This document shows positions 32,561-43,771 of a DNA stretch of 64,000 nucleotides, piece after piece. The stretch covers positions 82,393,232 through 82,457,231 of the forward strand of contig OY757921.1 of assembly GCA_963585895.1 (NCBI GenBank), written 5' to 3'. The stretch's first letter is position 1. Each line of letters opens with the position of its first letter. The notes under the pieces are model-generated. The model was given only the letters and a program-made list of their open reading frames with translations. It was not told where the DNA came from and ran no database searches. The position numbers and the translations under genes are program-made. This DNA is from Sepioteuthis lessoniana. Lineage: Eukaryota > Mollusca > Cephalopoda > Myopsida > Loliginidae.

Positions 32561-33129
32561 AATACATAACTCCCCTTTAAAGTTAGTCTAGTTATATATC
32601 TATGCACATTTATATTCTAATGTCTACCATTCTCTTACACACACACAGACAAAGAAAGCATACATTTTTACATGGAAACAAAAACATTACACACTTACAA
32701 TCATCATTAGTTATACACAAATTGTAAGGAGACATGCATATACACATGCATTTACGCTTAGACTCTATTGGTTGTAAAAGATAATTAGTTACATAGCATA
32801 AAAGTATTCGTTTTGGGTAATTAAGCACACCGATTCATGAATATATTAATAACACCATTGGCATAAATAATGATGCAGAAAATTATTTAACCTGTTACAC
32901 TCCTCAAATGGTGAATGATTTACTTCTCTTCTTGGGAAGAGTTACAAAACACTTATGCTTGTTTCAGCTTAGGTGTATAGCTGAGGAATGATAGCCAAAA
33001 TAGCTGAGGTTCCATCTTAGATTGTAATAGGAAATGTTAATTTTACTGAGTTGGATACAAACATATATAAAAGTCACTTAAAAAAATAAGAGGAATTTTT
33101 TTAAAAATGCAATTTTTTTTTTTTTTGTT
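32561..33129. other. Nothing recognised
   Basis: AT-rich with a short CA tract near 32637; no supported gene. Confidence 0.45.
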
Positions 33130-33240
33130 CTGTCTTAAAAGCACTACCATCAAGGTTTGGAATGGATAGTGAGGGAATAAGCAAGCATGAAGGAAATTAC
33201 AGGAGAAGGGTGTTGCCAATAACACACAATAGAATTTGTG
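33130..33240 (-). repeat. Dispersed repeat F, copy 2
   Basis: See copy 1 at 28211. Here F is joined directly to F2, whereas in copy 1 about 1 kb separates them. Confidence 0.5.
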
Positions 33241-33402
33241 GATAGAAAAAAGAAATGAACAAGTCACACTAACGGAAAAGATAGGTATTTTTTGTATACT
33301 TAAGTAGTATTTTCTGATATTCTTCACTTCTAAGTGTGAGAAAATTTTGAAGTTTTGATCAATATAGTTAAGAGTCTTCAATTGAAAACAGTCATCTGGG
33401 AA
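33240..33402 (+). repeat. Dispersed repeat F2, copy 2
   Basis: Matches 29335-29503 and likewise abuts the left end of an M1 copy. Confidence 0.55.
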
Positions 33403-33426
33403 CATACAAGAGTCATTTAATAAATA

Positions 33427-33677
33427 AAGTAAAGTTGGCTACCTTAGTCGAGGGTGACCTGAAGGCTCACTTTTCAATAGCTACTACACCAAATTGTAGG
33501 GTAGGGCACTACTCCATTCTCTGGATTGTTCCACTTTACCCTTGATGCTTACCTTATAATGCTGAGTGTTAAGCAAGGTGGCATCAAGTACCATTTTTTA
33601 AGTCTTTGGTATGACTCCACCTAGGATTGAACGCTGGTCTCCAAGACCATTGGCAAGCACTCTACTCATTAGGCCAA
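33427..33677 (-). mobile_element. SINE-C nested in M1
   Basis: Complement of SINE-C: GGCTACCTTAGTCGAGGG at the left, then TTATAATGCTGAGTGTTAAG, B box GGATTGAACG and head ATTGGCAAGCACTCTAC. Inserted just inside the M1 left terminus. Confidence 0.85.
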
Positions 33678-33990
33678 TTTTTTTTCAGAATTTTTTTTCC
33701 ATAAATGTAAATTCTACACTATTTGGAATTGGTTTATAACCAAAATTATTTTAATTATAAAAAAATTATTTGTTTTGAGGCTATACAAAATGACAGCAAA
33801 TCAGAGTGTACCAGACTTGAACAGAGGTTTGTCATTAAATTTATAGTGGCTAGGAAGAGCAAACCATGTGAAATTTACAGAAGAATGTGTATGGAAAAAC
33901 ATTTTTAAATCAAAAATAAACATGAGTCTGCCACAACAAGCCTGAATTGAAAAGACAATCCATAGTGTGTAAACACACTGACTCTCCAGT

Positions 33991-34331
33991 TGTAATATTT
34001 CACCTTGACCTGCAATGAACTCAGTGGATGTTGTTGACAGATATATCTGGCCATAGATAAAATCAACAAAATGATTACTGGAAATAAGCATTGCATGGGT
34101 GTAAACCATGACCAATGGAAAACAAGCATTGCATGTGGGTCACATGGGAGTTTTAAGACTATATAAGGTCTACAATTTTGACTGGGAGTCCCTACTGCCA
34201 ATGGCTCCTCTGTGTTTATGAGCTCCCTCTTCGATTGCTGTCCTGCTCCACATAAGTGTCACCATCGATGAATAAAAATATAAAAATATATTTTATACAT
34301 ACATATGTTCCTCGTTGTTTGGCAAGACCCA
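33991..34331 (+). mobile_element. Solo LTR nested in M1
   Basis: A 341-bp insertion relative to other M1 copies. It begins TGTAATATTTC and ends AGACCCA, giving the TG...CA ends of an LTR. Flanks CCAGT (33986-33990) and GCAGT (34332-34336) fit a 5-bp target-site duplication with one change. Inside are a TATA box (CTATATAAGG, about 34160) and, about 110 bp on, a polyadenylation signal AATAAA (34271-34276), in the order U3-R-U5. No internal retroelement genes, so it reflects LTR-LTR recombination. Superfamily not assignable. Confidence 0.65.
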
Positions 34332-34560
34332 GCAGTAGTATACAATGTAGTAAAGAAAAAATACTGGGTGCAACAGTCAGTAAAGGAGGTCATGTTGACA
34401 ATTTTCTGGAACATGAAAGATCCTATCACAACAGATTTCTTTGGAAAATGTGCAGATGTAAATATTGCTCCCTACTGCCTAATCTTTTGGCAAAATTCCC
34501 CTTATTTATTGAATGACCTTTATATATATAAGAGTGCTAAATATTGATGATAGAGTATAT

Positions 34561-34751
34561 TTCCCTTGGGAAAGGTATGAATCCAATTATTCTCCCTCCA
34601 GCTATGAGTAAAATAGTAGGACAGACTGGGTTCTTCAGCCTTGGTGAGGCAACTAGTAGAAGGAAAACTCTGAATTCAAACTTGTTAAACTCTGCTTAAA
34701 AAAATTGACCTTGTGTCATATCCTGCCCGAGCGGAGGGGTTGGTAAATATA
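34561..34751 (+). mobile_element. SINE-A, 5'-truncated, with target-site duplication
   Basis: Begins at the central CCCTTGGGAAAGGTATGAA and runs through a complete tail (GCGGAGGGGTTGGTAAATA). Perfect 11-bp duplications, ATAGAGTATAT, at 34550-34560 and 34752-34762 show the truncation happened at insertion, as in target-primed reverse transcription. Confidence 0.9.
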
Positions 34752-34762
34752 ATAGAGTATAT

Positions 34763-35254
34763 GTTGATCTAAGTTAGAATATAGAAGACATGGAATAAGT
34801 AGTGCTTGATTACAATCAATTTATTGCCTACGTGATCACAATCAAGAGTTATATATACATATATATATATATATATATGCTGGCTTTAATATCATTACAA
34901 ACTTAAGCTTGTAAAAAGAACTTTCGGTGTGTTTGTCTTCATACCCAGTCCAGACGCAAAAGCTGCTGATGACGCCAGAGGTGGTAGTACCTTAGCCACC
35001 AAAAATATGACATCAGCCTAGGTTGGTGGTGGATGAGGACAGGGTACTGCATGTGCTTACACAGATTGTGTGATGAAATATAAAAATATGTATGATGGCT
35101 TCTCCCATTGATCTTAATGTATGAGAATCTAACAGTTCAATTAAACTGCTGAAGAAATGACACAGGTGATTAGTTTAAAGTTGTGAAGGTCAGGACAAAA
35201 CAATATACACTTTTTGGATAAGCAGGTAACAGAAGAATGGAGCACTAATGTGCC
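34763..35254. other. Foldback K half-copy and unassigned DNA
   Basis: TTATTGCCTACGTGATCAC near 34823 matches one arm of K. (TA)n at 34855-34879. 34900-35250 is unassigned. Confidence 0.45.
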
Positions 35255-35468
35255 ACAGAAACTCCTCAACAACACTTGAATCAGAGTTTTCTTTCATCGA
35301 GGCTGGTTACCTGACTAAAGCTAGAGAGACCAGTCTGTCCTACTATTTTGCCCATAGCTGGGGAGGGAAAAGAGGAAGCTATGCCTTTCCTAAACAGGCT
35401 CATCCGGGATATGAACTTAGCTCATCAGATCCATTTCCCTAAGTTAATAACTGTTATACCATACATGT
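35255..35468 (-). mobile_element. SINE-A, degenerate
   Basis: Complement: CAGAGTTTTCTTTC, CCTACTATTTTGCCCATAGC, GAAGCTATGCCTTTCC, head TAATAACTGTTATACCAT. The 3' tail is altered. Confidence 0.7.
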
Positions 35469-35591
35469 GGTCAATGTATATATATATATATATATATATC
35501 AAATGGCATTCACCTGATGTAGGTTAAACCAGCTTAAAATGTGTATTCATATGTAGAGTCTCTTAGGGATTGGTGTCCCCAGCAACATTTT

Positions 35592-35778
35592 TGTTTGAAT
35601 TCAGAGTTTTCTTTCTCCTAGTCTGGTTGCCATACCAAAGTTAAAGAGACAAGTCTGCTCTACATTTTACCCATAGATGGAGGGAGTAGATGGATTCAGG
35701 CTTTCCTAAGTGCATTAGCATGGAAGGAAAACATTTGTGTCCTTTTCCTACAATGATATCCGTTAGGCCACATACCTC
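35592..35778 (-). mobile_element. SINE-A, partial
   Basis: Complement: AATTCAGAGTTTTC, TTTTACCCATAGATGG, head ACAATGATATCCGTTAGGCC. It lacks the tail and part of the B-box region. Confidence 0.7.
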
Positions 35779-35780
35779 TA

Positions 35781-35782
<2 letters not shown>

Positions 35783-35842
<60 letters not shown>
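35783..35842. repeat. (CT)n(TA)n microsatellite
   Basis: CT tract then TA tract, immediately left of SINE-C. Confidence 0.94.
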
Positions 35843-35848
<6 letters not shown>

Positions 35849-35855
35849 AACATGC

Positions 35856-36118
35856 CTACCGGCTCATTGGCCTAATCAGTAGAGTGTTCATCAATGGTTT
35901 GGGAGACCAGGGTTCAATCCCAGGTCAAGTCATACCAAAGACTCAAAAAATGGTACTTGATGCCAACTTGCTTAACACTCAACATTATAAGGTAAGGATC
36001 AAGGTAAAGTGGAGCAATCCAGGGAAAGGAGTAGTGCCCTCCCCTACACCTCGGTGTAGTAGCTATTGAAAAGGGAGCCTTCTAGTCGCCCTTGACTATG
36101 GTCGGCAACTTTACTTAC
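35856..36118 (+). mobile_element. SINE-C, full length
   Basis: Cleanest head of the family: TACCGGCTCATTGGCCTAAT, A-box region GGCCTAATCAGTAGAG, B box GGGTTCAATCCC. Body and tail complete (GGTAAAGTGGAGCAATCC, GTCGGCAACTTTACTT). Confidence 0.88.
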
Positions 36119-36164
36119 TATGAAGATGCCTATATATATATGTATATATAGTGGTATGTACATG

Positions 36165-36310
36165 AAGAACATATAGCTACATCTTCAGTGGTATAATGAT
36201 TAAGAAGCAAAACCAGTAGGTCATTGCTATCAAATTTGATCCTTTCTGGCAGCCACATACTTATTACTTGATGACAAACTAAGCTAAGCTTAATAAATGA
36301 TAATAACTAC
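36165..36310 (+). mobile_element. SINE-D head and part of body
   Basis: A-box-like CAGTGGTATAATGATTAAG, degenerate B box AAATTTGATCC, then GACAAACTAAGCTAAGCTTA. Best head of this family in the window. Confidence 0.55.
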
Positions 36311-36800
36311 ACTCGTTGCTTGATGATAACCAATCTATGCTGAAACAATGTACAAGCAAAAGCAGAAATTATGACATTTTTATAAAAATAAAAGCATGCA
36401 AACACCTGTGGAGGTAAAGAAAAAGACATCAAATCAAAAAGAGTAAAAAGTTTGGTTTTACAATTTGTGTAGAAACTATGAATGCATTTGGCAGTGACTG
36501 TTTATCAACCCCAAAGTCCTTAGGCCAATCTTTTATAAGGCTACCCCAGAGTCTTGCCCCAGCTTATATCATTGGGATATCATGATGGAATTATGTCACT
36601 GCAAAGTGATGTTGTAGTGTGAAATCTTAAAAACATTATTTCTAAATCTTTAAAAATTGGGAGCTTAATTTGAAAAAAAAAAAAATATTGGTAAGATTTT
36701 AGACATGAAAAAAATATACAAAAAATTTGAAATATAATTTAAATTATTTGTACACAATTAAACAACATTTTCTTTACTCAAACCAGCACTCTATAAAGCA
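36311..36800. other. Nothing recognised
   Basis: AT-rich; no gene or repeat match. Confidence 0.45.
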
Positions 36801-36833
36801 GCAATTGTATGACCATTTACCTCACATCTTATG

Positions 36834-37663
<830 letters not shown>

Positions 37664-37905
37664 TACAAGCCATCCAAAGAAGGTGTGCAAGACATACTGG
37701 CCACAGCAGGAGAAGTAAGGACAAACTCAAAAGCAAGATCTTCCAAAGGATGGACACTCCAGTGCTGGCCAACTAGCAAAAACTTACATTCATAAGTTTT
37801 GTGTGGATACTGGATGCCATATAGAGGACCTACCAAATGCAATGGCTGATGGGGACAGATGGCAAGAGAAAGTCAAAAGGACCCATGCTGTAGACATGCT
37901 TTGAT

Positions 37906-38270
37906 GATTATGAACCATACGTAAAAAATAGTTTCATTTCAAGGAATACACCCTAAGGTGCCTCTGACCACATCGTTAGTGATGGTCTTCCCAGGATCAT
38001 TAAGTGTTTCAGGTTTTTCAACACCATACACCTTCACTTGGGTGACCCAGCTAGCATTGATCAGCCAGCAGTTAGTAGTCAGGGAGTCTAATGGCAGCAA
38101 AAAAAAACCCCTTGAGGCTTTATATAAAGTAGCACAAGTGGGACATCCAATCAAATGTGACTCCGGGCCTTCCTTCTCCTATAAAAAAGGTGGAAACCAA
38201 GGGAATGATTTCCCTCCAAATGAAGAAAGTGATTTCCCAGAGATGTACTTTGATGCTTAGAACAGACTAA
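37906..38270. other. GC-richer unassigned patch
   Basis: Less AT-rich than its surroundings, with long open frames on both strands (plus 37958-38260, minus 37939-38154). Plus-strand residues include KVAQVGHPIKCDSGPSFS. No domain recognised; no second copy in the window. It lies between two LINE-tail pieces, so it may be part of a mobile element. Confidence 0.3.
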
Positions 38271-38369
38271 AAGGTATGTTTATATTTCAAAACCACTAAA
38301 CAACTAACCTGAAATCTTTAAAAAAAACCTGTTTTTGTGAGTCTGTCAAAAGATGAAATATTGCATTAT

Positions 38370-38490
38370 GTAAGAAAAAAAGTTCTGTATGGATTCTGGA
38401 TGCAATAAAGAGGACTTACCAAATGCAATGATGGGGATGGACGGTGAGGGAAAGTCAAATCGATCCATGCTGTAAGTATGCCTTGAGGAT
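38370..38490 (+). mobile_element. LINE tail fragment
   Basis: Reads CMDSGCNKEDLPNAM, the same block as 37790-37860, then degenerates. Confidence 0.6.
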
Positions 38491-39639
38491 TATGAACGAT
38501 ACATAAAAATTAGTTAATATAGAGAGAGCAAGATCTTTTGTAAACATTTTTTCAAAAATTCCATATGACCAATAAAAAATTGCACACCAACCAATTCTTC
38601 ATAAAAAGTTGATTTGTTTCTAAACTAAAGATACCAGGGTTTTATTATTTCTACTGGAATATTAAACAGTCAAAATGGATATTATTAGGTATTATTTAAT
38701 ACCAAATAGTGAAACTCTGAAACCAAAAATATGAATTTGTGACAGTTCTAAAATAGATATACCCCTAAGTAAATAACTAAAAGGGTCGTTCAAAAAGTCC
38801 TAAGCCTCAATTAGAAGGAAGAGCTTGGCCGGATATTTTTTGTGACAACACTTTCCTCATTCTTATAAAACTGGAAAAACTCATTCAGGTTTTTCTAGTT
38901 TTATAAGAAGTGGTAGTGTGTTACCATGACAAAAATGTTCAGTGAGCCTCATATATACTAAGCGTATTTTCAAACCATCTTTTTTCTTGGATTAAAAGAA
39001 ATTTAACTTTTTATAAATGAATGGCGGCAGTGTACTTATTTATGAGGGATATTGTACATTGCATTTTTCTAATAATTTCAGACAGTTCTCTTTAAATCAT
39101 CATTTAGCCCCTGCAGGAGTTCTAAAAATTATTAAGCATTTTCTGCCATCATCAAGTTAGGTTATGAATATTATAATATATTCAGCAACATGGTTTGATC
39201 AAAGGGAGTCATGGATGATATGATCAAAGGACATGTCTCTAATATTAAATAAAACAATCTAATGAAAAGGAGACACAACTTATAACAAAGTAAGTAAATG
39301 TCATTATTCTGATGATTAAGTAAATATCCTAGAACCATGTGTTCAATCAAGTACACATCATCAGGTGTTGGTGTAGATACAGCAAAGAAGTATTTAAAGC
39401 TACCCACTCTCAGCACCTTCTCTCCAGCCTTTTCATATTCTCAGAAGTGGTCAGACAATTTGAGACAAGGAACTTTGTTGACTCCAACATTTTGAAATAA
39501 GGAAACTTTGTCCTTTGTTTAACCTCTTTCTCTCTCTCTCTCTCTTTCTCTCTCCAATCTATGTCCAACATCACAAATAAAGCATAGACTATCAACCACT
39601 AAATAAAGCAAGTTCTGTTTTTCTAATACTACAACCACT
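38491..39639. other. Unassigned; 22-bp-arm palindrome
   Basis: A near-perfect palindrome at about 38871-38920 (TTCTTATAAAACTGGAAAAA mirrored after CATTCA) lies within a segment beginning GGGTCGTTCAAAAAGTCC, which looks like a DNA-transposon terminus. (CT)n at 39528-39555. No gene. Confidence 0.4.
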
Positions 39640-39999
39640 ATTGGCTGCTTAATAATCTATTTATAAAATATTTAAGGGCTTATTCTATATGGCAGAATTC
39701 ATGCTAAAACATTCCAAAGGCAGCAACGATAATAAATATATTAATGTATTTGAGGGTTTATCTTATGAAGCAGAATTATATTCATATCATAATTTAATTA
39801 TATTGATATTATATTATCAAATATTATTATGAAAATATACATTCCAGAGGCAGTAGCTATTATAAATATATAACTATATCATGAATGATTTACTTCTCAA
39901 AGTTGTTAGGGCCAGGGTAGAATCACCAGTGTTTGATTCCAGTTAGTTTATTGCCTATATGATCATCATCAAGAGTTATATATATTTATCAACAGAAAA

Positions 40000-40046
<47 letters not shown>

Positions 40047-40735
40047 TGTGTGTGATAGCTTTAACACCATTACTGGGCCATTAGCCTTATAAGTAGAGTG
40101 TTTGCCAATGGTCTGGGAGACTGGTGTTCAATCCTAGGTTGAGTCATACTAAAGACTCAAAAAATGGTACTTGATGTCGCCTTGCTTAACACTCAGCATT
40201 ATAAGGTAAGGATCAAGAGTAAAGTGGAGCAATCCTGGGAAGAAGTAGTGCTCTTCTCTACACCTTGCTGTAGTAGCTATTGAAAAGGGAGCCCTCAGGT
40301 CACCCTCAACTAAGGTTGCCAACTTTACTTTTACTTTACCTAACACCATTACATATACAATAGCTCATAATATAAAACTATATTATGAGCTATTATAAAT
40401 ATATAACTATATTGAGCTATCATTTATACATAACTAAATTATAATCTATTATACATTGTCATAGTAGCTAATATAGTTATATATTTATAATAGCTTATAA
40501 TACAGTTATATAATTATAACTCATAGAATAGTTACATATTCATAATAGCTATATTACTGGTTATTACAATATATGAATGCACTATAAGCTTTTATGAATA
40601 TATAAATACATAATCTATATAATAGCTTATAATATAGTTACACATTTCTTATAGCTATGAAGTATTATAATATATAATTGCATTATAATCTATGATAAAT
40701 ATATAAATATATACAAGTATTTTTTAAAATATAAT
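39640..40735. repeat. AT-rich degenerate repeat region
   Basis: Variants of TATAATAGCTTATAATA(C/T)AG and its complement recur many times at 40350-40720. ATTCCA(A/G)AGGCAG recurs at about 39712 and 39842. It is interrupted by foldback K sequence (39900-39980), microsatellites (40003-40045) and SINE-C (40073-40338). Confidence 0.6.
40073..40338 (+). mobile_element. SINE-C, full length
   Basis: Head GGGCCATTAGCCTTATAAG, B box GGTGTTCAATCC, body CTTAACACTCAGCATTATAAG, tail GTTGCCAACTTTACTT. Confidence 0.84.
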
Positions 40736-40898
40736 GCTAAAATCATGGAATCTTAAATCTACCATGGCATAGTCCTTTTGACAAAGAAAAGAGTACTTTG
40801 AAAAACCCTTCTTCCATAATCATCTTATATGCACATTAACAAGTCATAGATGAGGGTACTGGATGGTTTTATAGGTCTGTAATTCCATTGCTCTCAGT

Positions 40899-41138
40899 GG
40901 GTGTCCTCATGGTGTAATGGTTAAAGCGATGGACTGCGGAATCGTAGTATTCGAGTTCGTACTCCTGTCGCGCTATTACGTTCACTTTCGGGCAAATACC
41001 CTTGGGAAAGGTATGAGCCCCCTTATCCTCCCAGCTATGGGTTAAATAGCACCACTACTGTTCTTCTAGGAGAATTGCTTTGGCATTAAATAACCTACAA
41101 AGGTTGATATGCCATTAAACAAAGAAACCAACCAACAA
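40899..41138 (+). mobile_element. SINE-B, full length with target-site duplication
   Basis: A box TGGTGTAATGG and B box GAGTTCGTACTCC. Centre CCCTTGGGAAAGGTATGAG, GCTATGGGTTAAATAG. Tail GGCATTAAATAACC. Flanked by TCCATTGCTCT at 40884-40894 and 41139-41149 (11 bp, perfect). One of the best-preserved copies. Confidence 0.92.
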
Positions 41139-41189
41139 TCCATTGCTCTGAGAGCTTGGATTGTAAAGCAGTTGGTGTAGAGAACAAAG

Positions 41190-41470
41190 CTTTATCAAGG
41201 CAAAGGGGATGTGAGTTCAAGTTGCTATTTAGTAAACTTTACCTAAATTGTGACAAGGCTGGATGCAGGAAGTAACCAGTGAGACTCAAATCCATTAGTA
41301 ATGATTTGCTTATCTAGCTTTCTATTACACCATGCATGATGCCCTAAAAAAAATAAGCAATACTTAGATTTGGCACAGGGCCACAAGTGAGGGGGCATCC
41401 AGTAAGATTCAAACTCACTGTTTGGTAGTAATAGATCTACCTGATAGGATGCCTATGTGAATTCAAATTT
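41190..41470. mobile_element. SINE-D fragments, two orientations
   Basis: Plus-strand GTGAGTTCAAGTTGCTA near 41210. Minus-strand pieces at 41280-41440 (AGTAAGATTCAAACTCACTG; ACTTAGATTTGGCACAG). Highly decayed. Confidence 0.4.
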
Positions 41471-41525
41471 CTGACATACACTGTTTTGAGCTGTTGAAGA
41501 AATAATGACCGGAATGAGTTATGAT

Positions 41526-41700
41526 AAAATCAATCAGTAATCAGTCTGATATGATATGGCTGTGACTGCTGCTCAAAGACGTACCAATCGCTTGCTTACT
41601 GCATGGTTACAATTTAAATCCAAGAGATCACTAAACTGGACTCAGTATTTCCTTCTGAGATTATTATGACCATTTTGTTTGTAGCTTTCTATTGCTAATT
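41526..41700 (+). repeat. 175-bp inverted repeat, left arm
   Basis: Identical to the reverse complement of 43352-43526 except for one base (C against A in CAGTAATcAGTCTG). Both arms are exactly 175 bp with no gap. See the right arm. Confidence 0.93.
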
Positions 41701-42319
41701 GCAACTAAAATTAAGATGAAGGATAATATTAGTCAAAATTTATGATAGCATCAATGATTAGTAAAATAATGCTATCAATCCTAAAAAAGCTGTTGTTCTC
41801 ATACTCAACCTTGACAGAGTTGGAATAATCAAACACACTAAATGAAAATGAATAAATACTTAAACAGTATTAGAACAGACACTTATGTGATAGAAGGTAA
41901 TCAAGCCTCTCCAATAAGGCATGGCAAATATTTGTGTCTTTTAATCGGATTAATTCTTAAAGAAGTAGACTGGAAAAGAAATATAAAGGCACAAATGTCA
42001 AAAAGAATGGAAGAGCAGCTGTGCTAAATGAGTAACAATTAGTTTAGCAGACAGTGAATTAGTAGTGAATTAAATCATTGAAATCAAAAGAAATAAGTGG
42101 GTAGTTATTATTTTTAGGTCATTTATCCCTTTCCTCTCAATTGGCTGCAATGATTTTCGATAAAACGTGCTTACCATCTGATTCTCAAGTAGTCAACACT
42201 GCATTTTCAGAAAATTTGCTGATAATTTCTCTCACCAAAGAGCCCTAACACATCATCATTAGTTAATATTCACTCATGAATGAGCACCAATGCCGAAAGA
42301 ATGAATTCAAGTCCAATCA

Positions 42320-42440
42320 AATACAAAGAATCCGGATTTTGATGTTTTTAGTTTGGCCCTCCCCACTTGAAAAAATTGTGTAACACAATCTTTCTTGCTT
42401 GATTTCAATCTGTCTTTTTGCTTTACTTAGCTTACCTTAC
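42320..42440 (-). mobile_element. SINE-D body fragment
   Basis: Complement order: AGTTTGGCCCTCCCCACTTG, then TGTAACACAATCTTTC, as in 53930-53985. Confidence 0.45.
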
Positions 42441-42442
42441 TT

Positions 42443-42710
42443 TTGTAGGAAATGGAAATAACAACCAGAGTTCAAATCCAGGACAAAGCTGTTTGAGGTC
42501 AATTTCATCCCAATAACCTTGGAAAAGGCATAAATCCATATGCTTTCACTCCAGCTATGGACAAATAGTAGGGCACATTGGGTTCTTTAGTCACGGTAAG
42601 GTAACCAATTTAGGAGAAGGAAAACTTAGAATTCAAATAAGTATTACTTCACTTAAAAATTGATCTTGTGTGACATCCTGCCTGTGGTGGAGGGGATGGG
42701 TAAGTACACA
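42443..42710 (+). mobile_element. SINE-A inside the inverted-repeat interval
   Basis: B box GAGTTCAAATCC, body GCTATGGACAAATAGTAGG, tail CTTGTGTGACATCCTGCC. The 5' head begins only at TAGGAAATGG. Confidence 0.76.
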
Positions 42711-43351
42711 GCTTAATAAATAACATGAACAGGTATGGATAACTTACATGGAGGATTTTTGTTTTATTTCTTCATTGAGAGTATTCAGTTTTGATTAGTT
42801 GGATGGGGAATATGTCTACTTAAGACTTATTTTTAGATATCTGGAATTTCAGAAAACATATTATTTTCATATCCAATTACTTAGATATCTGAGTGGATGT
42901 CAATTCTGGCATATCACTAGTCTACTAATCTCTAAGTACTAGGTGTTCTATATCCAATAATATGACAACAAAACAGTTATCCACTGGATTGGTAGCTGCA
43001 AAGTTTAATGCTTAACTTCCATCATTTGATGATTGTTTTGTGGTATTCAAAAAAGAAAATAAAAATTTCATTTTCAACGTAAGTAATTCTTTCCTTCTGA
43101 AATTGGTTTTACATATGCAAATATTCATCAGTTCTCCTTTATATGAATAGCAGATTTATTTATTGAGGTCACTCTTTTGTTTTAATTAAAAAAACTTCAA
43201 AAGGTTTTAATGAGCAAAAAAAAAAGCCAAAAATGATACAAAACATTTTAGAAGATTTGATGATGAAAAATTAAGAAGTGAAGAATTTTATCGAGAAATG
43301 ACTGATTAACAATACAAACTCTTTCTGATGAATATGGTGCAATGATAACAA
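42711..43351. other. Nothing recognised
   Basis: AT-rich interval between the inverted-repeat arms; no transposase or other coding signal. Confidence 0.5.
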
Positions 43352-43526
43352 AATTAGCAATAGAAAGCTACAAACAAAATGGTCATAATAATCTCAGAAG
43401 GAAATACTGAGTCCAGTTTAGTGATCTCTTGGATTTAAATTGTAACCATGCAGTAAGCAAGCGATTGGTACGTCTTTGAGCAGCAGTCACAGCCATATCA
43501 TATCAGACTTATTACTGATTGATTTT
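43352..43526 (-). repeat. 175-bp inverted repeat, right arm
   Basis: Partner of 41526-41700, 1.65 kb away. No target-site duplication is evident outside the pair (ATGAT on the left, AACAG on the right), so a simple transposon reading is not supported. The outer edge runs into a T element tail. Confidence 0.93.
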
Positions 43527-43767
43527 AACAGCATGTCACCCTGTCTAGCATTACATTCTGCCTAAAGGCTCGGTAATTGCATCCATTGTACATTCATATT
43601 TACATTTTTTGTGTAATTATTTCAGAGGAGGCTTTTTTTGCACACCTATTAAATACATATATATTTGACCCATAGATGGGACCCTATAAGGTACTACCAC
43701 TGCCTGTTGGAGGGGACCTGGGAGTAATAGCAATAAAGGAATACTACACACTTCCTAGATCTCCTGA
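43527..43767 (-). mobile_element. T element, partial
   Basis: Tail complement AACAGCATGTCACCC, then body GACCCATAGATGGGACCC, GGGAGTAATAGCAATAAAGG. Tail and body are separated by a shortened tandem region. Confidence 0.5.
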
Positions 43768-43771
43768 ATTG

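Larger units (their letters stand above)
33403..34525 (+). mobile_element. M1 mariner derivative, copy 3, with two nested insertions
   Basis: Left terminus GAGTCATTTAATAAATAA; right terminus CTTATTTATTGAATGACC. Mariner-like peptides remain: QRFVIKFIVARKSKPCEIYR near 33815-33875 and KEVMLTIFWNMK near 34380-34420. SINE-C (33427-33677) and a solo LTR (33991-34331) are inserted. Without them it would be about 530 bp, the size of copy 1. Confidence 0.75.

Noticed and set aside
34256..34547. Frames of 80-86 codons as a host gene
   Set aside because: They span the solo LTR end and mariner remnant; the recognisable part is mariner.
41842..42027. 61-codon plus-strand frame inside the inverted-repeat interval as a transposase
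   Set aside because: No transposase motif; short and isolated.
41526..43526. Intact TIR DNA transposon
   Set aside because: No target-site duplication and no transposase; the interval holds an old SINE.
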